Shown here in pieces: positions 15,153-23,362 of a stretch of 45,905 bases of DNA. The notes below the pieces were generated by a model. It did no database searches and had not been told where the DNA came from. It saw nothing but the letters and a program-made list of their open reading frames with translations. The stretch spans positions 1 through 45,905 of the forward strand of contig CANGCK010000026.1 in the NCBI GenBank assembly GCA_947452295.1, read 5' to 3'. The stretch comes from Sphingobacteriia bacterium. Its GTDB lineage: Bacteria; Bacteroidota; Bacteroidia; Chitinophagales; Chitinophagaceae. Both the position numbers and the translations under genes were made by a program. How positions within the stretch are numbered: the first letter of the stretch is position 1; each line of letters opens with the position of its first letter.

Positions 15153-17349
15153 CATCAACTTCCAAGGCAGAGTTACTCCAATTGAAGAATCTGCCTACGA
15201 TGTGCTAAAGCAATATGTAGAAAGTCTTCGAAATTTCTTTGCCAACGAAGAAGGTAAAGATGAAATCATTAATGATATAGAAAGCAGAATTGCCGAACTA
15301 TTTAGTGAACGCCTAAAAAATGGAAGCACTTGCATTACCGATGATGATGTTGAAAGTATTATAGCAGGTATGGGCCGTCCAGAAGATTTCGATAATGAAG
15401 AAGTAAACTCAACTACTAGCTATGCTGGCAATCAATATAGCAACTCAACTAATAATGAACATAGCACACCGCATTCTAGAGGTAGTTTATACAGAGATAT
15501 CAACGAAAAAATATTGGGCGGTGTTTGCGGAGGTTTAGCTGCTTACTTCAAAATAGATCCTTCAATAATGCGCGTCATTTTTGTAGTATTTACTTTTAGT
15601 GGTGGCGCCGGAATATTATTATACATTTTATTATGGATAATTTTACCAGCCCGTCCATTGAAGTATGCATCTACTACTAATCGATTATACCGGAATCCCG
15701 ATGAAAAAGTGTTGGCGGGCGTTGCCAGCGGAATTGCAGCCTATTTCAATATTGCTGTTTGGATTCCTCGATTAATATTCGCATTGCCACTGGTAACAGG
15801 AATTATTTCCTCCATTTTTAGAACTGCGTTTTGGTTTCATGTAAATCCGTTCCCCGGGTATATGTTTGGTTCTTTCGGCGGAACTTTATTTATTATCTAT
15901 GCAGTTTTATGGGCAGTAATACCCGAAGCAAAATCGGCTTCTGAAAAATTAGCGATGCGCGGAAAAAAAGTTGATTTAAACTCCATCAAAAATACCATTC
16001 AAGATGATTTAGGTAGTTTTAAAACTAAAACAGAAAAGTGGGGAGCAGAATTTTCTCAAAAAGCAAAAGAAATGGGCATCGAATTTGGTGATACTATTAG
16101 CGCTAAGGGCAAAGAATTTGGCACTGAAGCAAGTAATTTTTCTAGAAGCAATGGCAGCAAACTCCTCAACGCCATAGGCATTTTGTTTAAAGCTTTCTTC
16201 TTATTCATTGCCGGAATTATTGGATTTGCACTTTTAGTATCGTTATTGGCAGTAATGATAGCTAGTATTGGTGCCTTTCCTTTAAAGGATTTTTTCTTGG
16301 AGGGATTTTGGCAAAACACATTGGCATGGTCTTCTTTAATATTATTTTTACTTGTGCCTATCCTGGGTATTGTTATATGGATTATCAGAAGAATTATGGG
16401 CGTTAAATCGCAAAACAATATTCTTCGTTGGGCTTTTGCCGGATTATGGACCCTTGGTTGGGGGAGTATTATCGTATTAATAGCTTTGTTTTCTAGAAAC
16501 TTTAATGCAAAAGCAAAAGATAAAAAAGATATAAGTATTACACAGCCCAGTACCAATAAATTGATTGTAACTGTAGCAGATGTTAAAGTGCATACTGTTG
16601 GAAGTTGGATTAAAATTGATCGCTTAATAAATATTGATAACGATAGTATTTCTTTTAATAACATTAATTTGAGAGTCGCAAAAAGTAATGATGCCAATTA
16701 CCACATTTCATACAATAAATTAAGTTATGGAATAGATGAAGAAACAGCATTGAAAAATGTAGCACAAATGAATTATGGTTTGCTTCAAACAGACAGCATT
16801 ATATACTTAAACAGAGGTCTCGATTTACCCAAAACCAGTAAATTCAGAAACCAAGGAGTTATTGTTACTATCCTTGTACCAATTGGTAAAAAAATTGAAT
16901 TCGATGAAACAGTAGATCGAAGACTTAACTGGATAAATATTAAACAAAATAAACATGATTTTGATTGGGAGGATGAGGATTGGGATGGGAATGATTTTAG
17001 AGGATTCAATGCTAATATTGAATACATAATGACTGCTGGAGGGTTGGAACGTTCCAATCGATTAAGGGAAGACAATTCCAATCTAAATGAAAAAATGGAA
17101 GAATACAGAAAAAGCAAGGAAGAACTAAAGGAAGAATATGAGCGCAAGAAAAAAGAAATGGATGAACTAAAAAAGGAATTAGACAAATCACTTGATACGG
17201 GTGTTATTAAAAATCAAAAAGTTACCCTCATTCATCCAACAAAAAAAAGCTCAGTTAGTAACCTTAAAATAATTGAAATAGAAGAAGCAGTTGATGCACT
17301 AACACTTGGTTCAAATATGTCGTTATTATCTATACAGTCGCTGCAATGA
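15136..17349 (+). CDS. Tandem PspC-domain membrane protein with coiled coil
   Basis: This protein has 737 residues. The N-terminal ~90 residues (ESLRNFFANEEGKDEIINDIESRIAELF) form a cytoplasmic helical domain. Two PspC domains follow at ~118-172 and ~183-264, each with EKxLxGVxxGxAAYF and two hydrophobic stretches. More transmembrane segments lie at ~345-375, 390-420 and 430-455. After a beta-rich region, a charged coiled coil occupies ~648-690. PspC in Proteobacteria is a membrane sensor of phage-shock stress. The tandem-domain Bacteroidota proteins are linked to PadR regulators, but their output is unknown. Translation is coupled to padR through a 17-bp overlap, and a strong terminator follows. 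Confidence 0.85.
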   Translation: MKKVININFQGRVTPIEESAYDVLKQYVESLRNFFANEEGKDEIINDIESRIAELFSERLKNGSTCITDDDVESIIAGMGRPEDFDNEEVNSTTSYAGNQYSNSTNNEHSTPHSRGSLYRDINEKILGGVCGGLAAYFKIDPSIMRVIFVVFTFSGGAGILLYILLWIILPARPLKYASTTNRLYRNPDEKVLAGVASGIAAYFNIAVWIPRLIFALPLVTGIISSIFRTAFWFHVNPFPGYMFGSFGGTLFIIYAVLWAVIPEAKSASEKLAMRGKKVDLNSIKNTIQDDLGSFKTKTEKWGAEFSQKAKEMGIEFGDTISAKGKEFGTEASNFSRSNGSKLLNAIGILFKAFFLFIAGIIGFALLVSLLAVMIASIGAFPLKDFFLEGFWQNTLAWSSLILFLLVPILGIVIWIIRRIMGVKSQNNILRWAFAGLWTLGWGSIIVLIALFSRNFNAKAKDKKDISITQPSTNKLIVTVADVKVHTVGSWIKIDRLINIDNDSISFNNINLRVAKSNDANYHISYNKLSYGIDEETALKNVAQMNYGLLQTDSIIYLNRGLDLPKTSKFRNQGVIVTILVPIGKKIEFDETVDRRLNWINIKQNKHDFDWEDEDWDGNDFRGFNANIEYIMTAGGLERSNRLREDNSNLNEKMEEYRKSKEELKEEYERKKKEMDELKKELDKSLDTGVIKNQKVTLIHPTKKSSVSNLKIIEIEEAVDALTLGSNMSLLSIQSLQ

Positions 17350-17390
17350 TTTAGTAATGATAGTTACTATGCTGCATTTGGTTTAAATAG

Positions 17391-17428
17391 AAGGGCCTCA
17401 TTTTGTAATTCAATGAGGCCCTTGCTTT
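17391..17428 (+). terminator. Rho-independent terminator after the PspC gene
   Basis: AAGGGCCTCATT (17391-17402) pairs perfectly with AATGAGGCCCTT (17412-17423), loop of nine bases, followed by GCTTTATT. The tail is short in T, but the 12-bp GC-containing stem is strong. Confidence 0.8.
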
Positions 17429-17452
17429 ATTATTCAGTAAAGCCTACTTTTG
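17422..17452 (+). promoter_or_regulatory. gcvT promoter
   Basis: TACTTTTG (17445-17452) fits the TAnnTTTG -7 element, with TTG at 17422-17424 after a 20-base spacer. It overlaps the right edge of the preceding terminator. It places the transcription start about a dozen bases before the ATG at 17471 and rules out translation from the TTG at 17450. Confidence 0.6.
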
Positions 17453-17470
17453 CGTACGAAAAATACAATT

Positions 17471-18556
17471 ATGCAAAATACCCCCTTCACTCATAAACAC
17501 ATTGCACTTGGCGCTAAAATGGCTGAATTTGCCGGCTACAATATGCCCATTAGTTATACCGGTATCAATGATGAGCATGCAGCTGTTCGAAACAATGCCG
17601 GAGTATTTGATGTTAGCCACATGGGGGAGTTTATACTAAAAGGTGAACATGCATTAGATCTTATTCAACGGGTTACCTCCAATGATGCAGCTAAATTAGC
17701 AGACGGTCAAGCACAATACAGCTGCTTTCCGAATGAAACCGGTGGCATTGTAGACGATTTAATTGTGTATTGTATTGAGCAACATAAAGTATATATGTTA
17801 GTGGTGAATGCGTCTAATATTGAGAAGGATTGGAACTGGGTAACCAAGCACAATACGCAGGGTGTTGAAATGCATAATATCAGTGCAAAAACCTGCTTGT
17901 TAGCAATTCAAGGGCCTAATGCTTGTAAAATATTACAACCATTGGTAGATAAAGACATTATGAACCTCAAATACTACACTTTTGTAAGAGGTAATTTTGC
18001 CGGTGTAGACAATGTAATAATCAGTGCCACCGGTTATACAGGCTCGGGTGGTGTAGAAATTTATTTTGAAGACGCAAATGGTGCTGCTGATAAAATTTGG
18101 GATGCGATTTTTGAAGCTGGTGCCTCCAGCGGAATTAAACCTATTGGATTAGGAGCAAGAGATACCCTGCGTTTAGAAATGGGTTACTGCTTGTATGGTA
18201 ATGATATTGATGATACTACTTCTCCGTTGGAAGGAGGGTTGGGATGGATCACTAAATTCACTAAAGACTTTACAGCTAAAGATATTCTTGAAAAACAAAA
18301 AGCAGCAGGTGTTCAACGCAAACTAGTTGGTTTTGAAATGTTGGAAAGAGGTATTCCCCGCCACGATTATTTAATTAAAGACGCATCTGGTAATACCATC
18401 GGCAAGGTAACCAGCGGCACACAAGCACCCACATTGAATAAAGCCATCGGATTGGGCTATGTAGCTGTTGCACATGCACATTTAGATAGCGAAATTTATA
18501 TAGACATTAGAAATTCTTTAGTAAAAGCCAAAGTTGTAAAATCACCTTTTGCTTAA
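17471..18556 (+). CDS. gcvT: Glycine cleavage system T protein (aminomethyltransferase)
   Basis: Transfers the methylene group from aminomethylated H protein to tetrahydrofolate, releasing ammonia. I choose the ATG at 17471 ([10 protein letters not shown], 361 residues) instead of an upstream in-frame TTG at 17450, because the -7 promoter element overlaps that TTG. Family marks are [34 protein letters not shown] (the conserved DVSHM), the folate-binding [11 protein letters not shown], and [20 protein letters not shown] with the catalytic Asp. The C-terminal barrel contains [21 protein letters not shown]. The gene stands alone, with its own promoter and a strong hairpin downstream. gcvH and gcvP are not in the window, and no glycine riboswitch-like leader fits in the short 5' region. 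Confidence 0.95.
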   Translation: MQNTPFTHKHIALGAKMAEFAGYNMPISYTGINDEHAAVRNNAGVFDVSHMGEFILKGEHALDLIQRVTSNDAAKLADGQAQYSCFPNETGGIVDDLIVYCIEQHKVYMLVVNASNIEKDWNWVTKHNTQGVEMHNISAKTCLLAIQGPNACKILQPLVDKDIMNLKYYTFVRGNFAGVDNVIISATGYTGSGGVEIYFEDANGAADKIWDAIFEAGASSGIKPIGLGARDTLRLEMGYCLYGNDIDDTTSPLEGGLGWITKFTKDFTAKDILEKQKAAGVQRKLVGFEMLERGIPRHDYLIKDASGNTIGKVTSGTQAPTLNKAIGLGYVAVAHAHLDSEIYIDIRNSLVKAKVVKSPFA

Positions 18557-18599
18557 GTTTCAACCAATTGTATATTTCTAAATGAATATTCCACTAACG

Positions 18600-18647
18600 A
18601 AAAGCCATGTATTAATTGCAATCTTGTACAATTAATACATGGCTTTT
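18600..18647. terminator. Bidirectional terminator shared by gcvT and the zinc-ribbon gene
   Basis: Perfect 19-bp arms at 18600-18618 and 18629-18647 (core AAAAGCCATGTATTAATTG) with a 10-base loop. GGCTTTT follows on both strands. The convergent zinc-ribbon gene ends inside it at 18612. Confidence 0.85.
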
Positions 18648-18974
18648 CCCTACCATTTTGTATCCATAATCGTAACAGTATATGTAATGATTTTCCTTAC
18701 TTGTTTTAAGTTGATGGGTAAAATGGTTAACGCTGAATCCTTTCAGGTATAACTCATTAACAGGTACAGCTTTTTTATTTTCAACTGTCGCAAAAACTGT
18801 TGCTAAAATCCTTCTGTTTTTTTGAAGTAGATAATTAATCTGTCGCATATAGTTGGTTTTATTACCCAACAAATCGTTGTGATGAGTACTTCGGCAATAA
18901 CTGTTACAAAATTTTTTATCTGCCCTACCCGATAATCTTTTAGCACAGTACATACAAATTTTTGTTGTTTCCAT
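18612..18974 (-). CDS. Small zinc-ribbon protein of unknown function
   Basis: This 120-residue protein begins METTKICMYCAKRLSGRADKKFCNSYCRSTHHN. The pattern CxxC...CxxxC (Cys7, Cys10, Cys23, Cys27) looks like a DUF2116-type zinc ribbon. A basic helical stretch (YMRQINYLLQKNRRIL) and a conserved-looking C-terminal beta part with HYIYCYDYGYKMV follow. Proteins of this architecture occur widely in Bacteroidota and their role is unknown; nucleic-acid binding is possible but unproven. Its last ~12 codons and stop lie in the perfect 48-base hairpin that also ends gcvT, so the coding sequence and the terminator overlap. Confidence 0.75.
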   Translation of the reverse strand: METTKICMYCAKRLSGRADKKFCNSYCRSTHHNDLLGNKTNYMRQINYLLQKNRRILATVFATVENKKAVPVNELYLKGFSVNHFTHQLKTSKENHYIYCYDYGYKMVGKSHVLIVQDCN

Positions 18975-19300
18975 TTACTAGTAATTTTGCGCATTAAATG
19001 AATAGCAAAATAAATTGAAGCAACTAAAAACGCAAGAGTATTTATACCTGTATTAATAGGTTAAAACACCCTTTTTCGGATCATTTATCTTACCAGTTAT
19101 AAAATGATCTTACGGATAAAAGTGAAATCTACTCGCATTGTAAGTTCATTAAATGAATTATAATTTATATTTGAGTAAGATTTTGCATTATTCAAATAAT
19201 GAAATTAGCAATAAACAAGGCATGTATACTAAGCGATATGTTTATCAGCTGTATTTCAATTGACCATTAAAAGTCAAAGTCAAAAGACAAAAAAATAAAC
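18975..19300. other. Intergenic region between the zinc-ribbon and Fic genes
   Basis: About 325 AT-rich bases between divergent starts. It should hold both promoters, but I see no clear TAnnTTTG element. A 23-codon open frame from 19199 has no family resemblance and is not called. The last 30 bases before the Fic start are an A-rich AAAAGTCAAAGTCAAAAG run. Confidence 0.5.
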
Positions 19301-20110
19301 ATGAAACGTACAGTCGAAAATTTATTAAATGAATATGAGGCATTGCACCTTCATGATATTATTGATTACAATAAATTCAATGAATTTTCTATTACCCACC
19401 ACTCTACAAGAATTGAAGGAAGTACATTAACTGAAAATGAAACAAGACTATTATTAGATGAAGGTTTGACTCCCAATAATCGACCGCTCATTCATTCGCT
19501 AATGGTAATTGATCATTATAATGCATTAAAGTTTATAATAGAAACCGTAAAAACAAATTCACCCATCCATGTTGGTTTTATTCAACAAATAAATGCGCAT
19601 GTAATGAAACAATCGGGGGGTGCATATAATACACCCTTGGGAAATGTGGACGCAAGTAAGGGTGAATTTAGAAAAGAAAATGTATCAGCAGGTGGTCATT
19701 ATTTTCCAAGCTATAATAAGGTAGAAACGTATCTTGCTGATTTCGTAAAAAAGTTAGCCGATAATTTAGCTGAATTTACTTTAAAGCAAGATCGATTATT
19801 AATTTCATTTGCAGCACACTATGATTTAGTAAGTATTCACCCATTTTATGATGGAATTGGCCGAACCAGTCGATTACTGATGAACTACATTCAGTTACAA
19901 AATAATTTACCATTAGCAATTGTTTTTTCAGAAGATAAAAGGGATTATTATAATGCATTAGATAACTCACGAAAGGAAAATTCAATTCAACCCTTTGAGG
20001 ATTTTATGCTAGGTCAATATGCTAAATATCTTGAATTAGAAATAAATAAATTTAAGGATAAGGAAAAGTTAATAACTAAAAACGGGTCGGGATTTTCTAT
20101 GTTTTTTTAA
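19301..20110 (+). CDS. Fic-domain protein with altered catalytic motif
   Basis: Fic enzymes usually transfer AMP or another nucleotide moiety from a nucleotide to a protein hydroxyl. This 269-residue member has the fold and the motif HPFYDGIGRTSR at 180-191, including the catalytic His180. The usual HxFx[DE]GNGRxxR has Asn where this protein has Ile186. An N-terminal inhibitory-helix motif [ST]xxxE[GN] is present as STRIEG (35-40), placing it among class II, self-inhibited Fic proteins. The flap region GEFRKENVSAGGHYFPSY (121-138) is typical. No antitoxin gene is adjacent. The Asn to Ile change may lower or alter activity. Target and donor nucleotide are unknown. Confidence 0.85.
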   Translation: MKRTVENLLNEYEALHLHDIIDYNKFNEFSITHHSTRIEGSTLTENETRLLLDEGLTPNNRPLIHSLMVIDHYNALKFIIETVKTNSPIHVGFIQQINAHVMKQSGGAYNTPLGNVDASKGEFRKENVSAGGHYFPSYNKVETYLADFVKKLADNLAEFTLKQDRLLISFAAHYDLVSIHPFYDGIGRTSRLLMNYIQLQNNLPLAIVFSEDKRDYYNALDNSRKENSIQPFEDFMLGQYAKYLELEINKFKDKEKLITKNGSGFSMFF

Positions 20111-20154
20111 GACGTCATTAATTTAGATTTTATTAACCGATAGCTTCACTTATC

Positions 20155-20667
20155 ATGATTATACAAAACAGTTCAGTCAACGATATCGACACAATTAAAC
20201 AATTATATGGCAATGCAAGAGCATTTCAACAATTGAAGCATGCAGTGCGCTGGCCTGAATTTGATACGGCTTTAATTGAAACAGCAATTGAAGAGCAAAG
20301 ACAATGGAAAATTATTATTGATCATCAAGTTGCCTGTATTTGGACTATAACATTTAATGATCCACAAATTTGGGAAGAGCGGAATATAGATCCCGCAATT
20401 TATATCCACCGCATTGCAACTAACCCGCTTTTCAGGGGACAAAATTTGGTTGAAGCAATTGTACAATGGGCAAGAATTTATGCTACAGAAAACAATAAAT
20501 ATTTTATTCGTTTAGATACTGTAGGTGAAAACACTGGTCTTATTAATTATTATCAACAATGTGGCTTTAGCTTTTTAGGTCTTTATACATTAAAAAATAC
20601 TGATGCATTACCTGCGCATTATAAAAATGCAACTGTTAGTTTATTTGAAATTGCATTATCAAATTAA
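20155..20667 (+). CDS. GNAT-family N-acetyltransferase
   Basis: This 170-residue GCN5-related acetyltransferase has the acetyl-CoA-binding segment IYIHRIATNPLFRGQNLVEAIVQWA (about 82-106), with the pyrophosphate loop RGQNL in place of the usual Q/RxxGxG/A. The C-terminal part is NTGLINYYQQCGFSFLG (123-139), the standard beta6-alpha4 region ending in CGF. The substrate is unknown. It starts 44 bp after the Fic gene on the same strand and may be co-transcribed, although no functional link is evident. Confidence 0.82.
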   Translation: MIIQNSSVNDIDTIKQLYGNARAFQQLKHAVRWPEFDTALIETAIEEQRQWKIIIDHQVACIWTITFNDPQIWEERNIDPAIYIHRIATNPLFRGQNLVEAIVQWARIYATENNKYFIRLDTVGENTGLINYYQQCGFSFLGLYTLKNTDALPAHYKNATVSLFEIALSN

Positions 20668-20845
20668 TTAGTGAATTTATTAGTTATTTTTTGTGTATTA
20701 GAAATTGTATTAGGCGATAAAAATCTAAACGTTTACAAACGCATGTACACGTTTATTATCATCATCAACAATAATTAGTTGTACAAATTTGTAGGGTAAA
20801 AGACAGTACTACTGTCACTATTCCTAATATTAAATTTGATTCAAC

Positions 20846-21184
20846 ATGAATGGATTAAGAAACAAGGTGTTATTAATTGGCAATCTCGGCCAAGACCCAG
20901 ATGTAAAAAAATTTGGGGAAGATAAAAAAGTAGCACACCTTAATTTGGCTACTAATGAAGTTTACTTTAACAGCGACGGAGAAAAAGTTACCGAAACTCA
21001 ATGGCACAATATTGTTGCATGGGGTAAACTTGCTGATGTTGCTGAAAAATATTTACTAAAAGGTACAGAAGTAATTATTGAAGGGAAATTGGTTAACCGT
21101 AATTACACCGATAAGCAAGGCGTAAAACGTTATATAACCGAAATTCAGGCGAACGAATTAATGATGCTTTCTAAAAAAGCCTAA
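20846..21184 (+). CDS. ssb: Single-stranded DNA-binding protein, short form
   Basis: This 112-residue OB-fold protein reads MNGLRNKVLLIGNLGQDPDVKKF at its start. WHNIVAWGKLADVAEKYLLKGTEVIIEGKLVNRNYTDKQGVKRYITEI (53-100) supplies the Trp, Gly and aromatic residues of bacterial SSB. It stops right after the OB fold. There is no Gly/Pro-rich linker and no acidic DDDIPF-like tail, the part that recruits repair and replication partners. It is therefore probably a paralog of the main cellular SSB, or a truncated specialised form. It is flanked by GNAT and oxidase-assembly genes, has its own upstream region of ~180 bp, and is followed by a terminator. Confidence 0.9.
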   Translation: MNGLRNKVLLIGNLGQDPDVKKFGEDKKVAHLNLATNEVYFNSDGEKVTETQWHNIVAWGKLADVAEKYLLKGTEVIIEGKLVNRNYTDKQGVKRYITEIQANELMMLSKKA

Positions 21185-21216
21185 TCATCAAATTGATCTT
21201 ACGGCTCATTCAAAAT

Positions 21217-21263
21217 AAGAATAGGCAACAGCTTTATTGCAAAAGCCTATGCCTATTCTTTTA
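21217..21263 (+). terminator. Terminator after ssb
   Basis: AAGAATAGGCA (21217-21227) pairs with TGCCTATTCTT (21250-21260), and an inner GCTTT/AAAGC stem sits in the loop. A TTTTAT tail follows on the plus strand. On the minus strand an ATTTTG tail could also stop transcription of the respiratory cluster ending at 21308. Confidence 0.75.
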
Positions 21264-21307
21264 TATCGCATCAATTATTTGATATTGCAGCTTTAACTAA
21301 CAATGCC

Positions 21308-21892
21308 TTATTGATAAAATGGACATATCATCCAATATACAATAGGACCAGTAACAGCAACATATAACCATAATGGCCAAGTGATTTTAGCTAATTTTTT
21401 GTGTTGAGGAAATTCGGCAGTTAACGCGCGATATGCAGTAAATAAAATAAATGGCAAAATAACAGCAGCTAAAATGATATGTGTAGATAATATGACTAAA
21501 TACACATATCGTAATGCACCTACAGTAGCTATTTCTTCTTCACTCAATATACCATTGTGGTCTGCATCGCCAAACTTAGCTTCGCCTGCCAATAAATGAT
21601 GAGCAATATATGAAACAAGGAATAATATAGAAAGCACCAATGCGCCCATCATTATTTTTTTATGTAACAGATAGTTGCCTTTCTTTACTACTACCAAAGC
21701 TGCAATAAGTAATACTGCAATTATTGAATTAATAACAGCATTGGCTGTTGCAAAAATATGCACGTTGAATCCAAGGTCTACTGTTAATTTGAATTTTCCC
21801 AATAATACCACCACTGAAAAAACTACCACTGAAAAAATCCCAATTAGCCAATTGGCTTTTTTGTCGTTCTTTTGAAAACTTGCAGGTAACAT
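21308..21892 (-). CDS. DUF420 membrane protein with EF-hand-like loop
   Basis: This 194-residue integral membrane protein of the DUF420 (YozB-like) family has about five hydrophobic segments (16-32, 47-68, 78-98, 128-152, 172-190). DUF420 genes typically sit beside SCO and cytochrome oxidase genes, and the protein is thought to assist oxidase biogenesis; its biochemical role is not established. Between the third and fourth helix this copy carries DADHNGILSEEE, which fits the 12-residue EF-hand calcium loop (Asp1, Asp3, Asn5, Gly6, Ser9, Glu12). It is last in the respiratory cluster, about 100 bp after the SCO gene. Confidence 0.85.
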   Translation of the reverse strand: MLPASFQKNDKKANWLIGIFSVVVFSVVVLLGKFKLTVDLGFNVHIFATANAVINSIIAVLLIAALVVVKKGNYLLHKKIMMGALVLSILFLVSYIAHHLLAGEAKFGDADHNGILSEEEIATVGALRYVYLVILSTHIILAAVILPFILFTAYRALTAEFPQHKKLAKITWPLWLYVAVTGPIVYWMICPFYQ

Positions 21893-21956
21893 ATGTATTG
21901 TTTTTAAAAAATAATCGACCCATCGATGATTAATCGATTATGAATGATTAAATATA

Positions 21957-21989
21957 TTTTGACTTTTTAATTTTGAATTTTGAATTTGC
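21957..21989. repeat. A-rich AAATTCAAAA-type tract, copy 1
   Basis: On the minus strand, AAATTCAAAATTCAAAATT followed by AAAAAGTCAAAA lies immediately after the SCO stop. Similar tracts are at 41199-41245 and 42405-42440. Confidence 0.5.
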
Positions 21990-22801
21990 TACCCGTTGAT
22001 TTTTCTTCTTCCTTTCATATATACCATAAAAAATATAATGGCAGATATAATGATCAACCAAAGCCAGCTTAAATCAAGGATTTCCCTAAATATTCCTCCT
22101 TTCTTATTTACATCTTTTTCTAACATCAATAAACCAATGTCTTTAGATAGTTTATTCATGCTTGTAGCATCTAACCCATTATAATATCCTCTAACAATAT
22201 GATCTTTATCGATTAAAATAAAGCGATTGGTATGCACAAAATCCGGACTAATTGGTTCATCGGCATATTTATCTACTTTCACTTCAGTAAAAGCAAAATC
22301 ATAAATACTTTTTTTGTTACCTGTTAGCATCCACCAATTGTCATGTACTGCACCAACTCTATCTGCATAATTTTTCAATACAGAAACTGAATCATTATCA
22401 GGATCTACGGTGAATGAAATAAACTGTACAATAGATGTATCTATTTTATTTCGAACATTACCTCCTTTTTTAAAAGATTGCTGCAGTTTAACCATGTTAT
22501 TGGTTAAACGCGGACAAATACTTCTACAACTGGTAAAAAAGAAATCAGCTACTATTATCCTGCCTGTTTTGTCGAAAAGGTGAACGGTATCACCCAATTG
22601 GTTTACCAACTCAATATTGGCTGTTTTATGCCAAATACTGTCGTTAATTTGTTTACCCTTCACTGTTTTACTAATAACAGTATCTAATAGGTATTTACGA
22701 GGCATGTCTACTGCGTGTTCACTGGCGGTTTTAAGCCATAAATAACAAAACAGCGGGATAACTACTGCAATTAACAACCCTAGGATTGATTTTTTGTTCA
22801 T
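21989..22801 (-). CDS. SCO1/SenC-family copper chaperone
   Basis: Thioredoxin-fold protein that delivers copper to, or reduces, the CuA site of cytochrome c oxidase subunit II. An N-terminal membrane anchor lies at 5-22. The copper ligands of the family are visible: Cys92 and Cys96 in FFFTSCRSICPRL, and His190 in FVHTNRFILID. An additional C-terminal transmembrane helix (WLWLIIISAIIFFMVYM) suggests two anchors flanking a periplasmic thioredoxin domain. At 270 residues it is somewhat longer than minimal SCO. It lies downstream of the subunit IV gene beyond a terminator-like hairpin, so it depends on read-through or an own promoter. Confidence 0.9.
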   Translation of the reverse strand: MNKKSILGLLIAVVIPLFCYLWLKTASEHAVDMPRKYLLDTVISKTVKGKQINDSIWHKTANIELVNQLGDTVHLFDKTGRIIVADFFFTSCRSICPRLTNNMVKLQQSFKKGGNVRNKIDTSIVQFISFTVDPDNDSVSVLKNYADRVGAVHDNWWMLTGNKKSIYDFAFTEVKVDKYADEPISPDFVHTNRFILIDKDHIVRGYYNGLDATSMNKLSKDIGLLMLEKDVNKKGGIFREILDLSWLWLIIISAIIFFMVYMKGRRKING

Positions 22802-22820
22802 AATTTAACTATAGATCTAT

Positions 22821-22850
22821 AAAAAAACCATCGCCATAAAGCGATGGTTT
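22821..22850 (-). terminator. Terminator-like hairpin between cox subunit IV and SCO genes
   Basis: AAACCATCGC (22825-22834) and GCGATGGTTT (22841-22850) form a perfect 10-bp stem with loop CATAAA. The minus strand continues into a T7 tract. It would stop or attenuate transcription after subunit IV. Confidence 0.8.
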
Positions 22851-22882
22851 ATATAATAACAGATTTCAATGAAAATTGTTAA

Positions 22883-23329
22883 TTAGTGTGTAGCATGTTC
22901 TTTCTCAGGAGCTGCTTCATGCTTTTCTGAAGTACCATGCTCTTTTTTCTCTACTTTAATAGTGCTTTGTTCTTTAAAGTGAGGGTCGTAAGTATTGCGT
23001 AGATTTCTGAATGAATTTCCGTCATACAAGAACGCAGTAATAAACCAAATAAATAGTGCCAAAGGAACTACAATCGTCATGATTAAGTTCTTTAACTCGT
23101 GTTTTAAGTGCATGAAATAAGCAACAATATAGAATGCTTTGGCCATCATTAAAATAACAATGGTTCCTTTAATACCTAACCTTAATGCTTGATTTTCCAA
23201 TGGAATACCAATCATCCAAAATCCAAGAATCAATTCAACTATAGTTAAAACAGTTAAAATTACAGTAACTTTTATAATTTCTTTGGTACCACCACCTGCA
23301 TGTTCATGGTGTTCTGCTGTATGTTCCAT
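22883..23329 (-). CDS. Cytochrome c oxidase subunit IV family protein
   Basis: This 148-residue protein has three hydrophobic segments (about 17-38, 50-72 and 80-100) and matches the COX4_pro type of small subunit in bacterial heme-copper oxidases. The segment MAKAFYIVAYFMHLKHELKN is characteristic. Its termini are histidine- and charge-rich: MEHTAEHHEHAGGG at the start and a Lys/Glu/His tail ending EKEHATH. It lies after subunit III, as usual, and is followed by a terminator-like hairpin. It probably stabilises the oxidase; no catalytic residues are expected. Confidence 0.88.
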   Translation of the reverse strand: MEHTAEHHEHAGGGTKEIIKVTVILTVLTIVELILGFWMIGIPLENQALRLGIKGTIVILMMAKAFYIVAYFMHLKHELKNLIMTIVVPLALFIWFITAFLYDGNSFRNLRNTYDPHFKEQSTIKVEKKEHGTSEKHEAAPEKEHATH

Positions 23330-23362
23330 AAATATCTTTTTAATTTGTTTATAGGATAATGA

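Noticed and set aside
17450..17470. TTG start for gcvT
   Set aside because: The TTG is part of the promoter -7 element TACTTTTG, and the ATG at 17471 gives the normal GcvT N-terminus.
17429..17470. Glycine riboswitch ahead of gcvT
   Set aside because: Only ~18 bases lie between the promoter and the start codon, too few for an aptamer.
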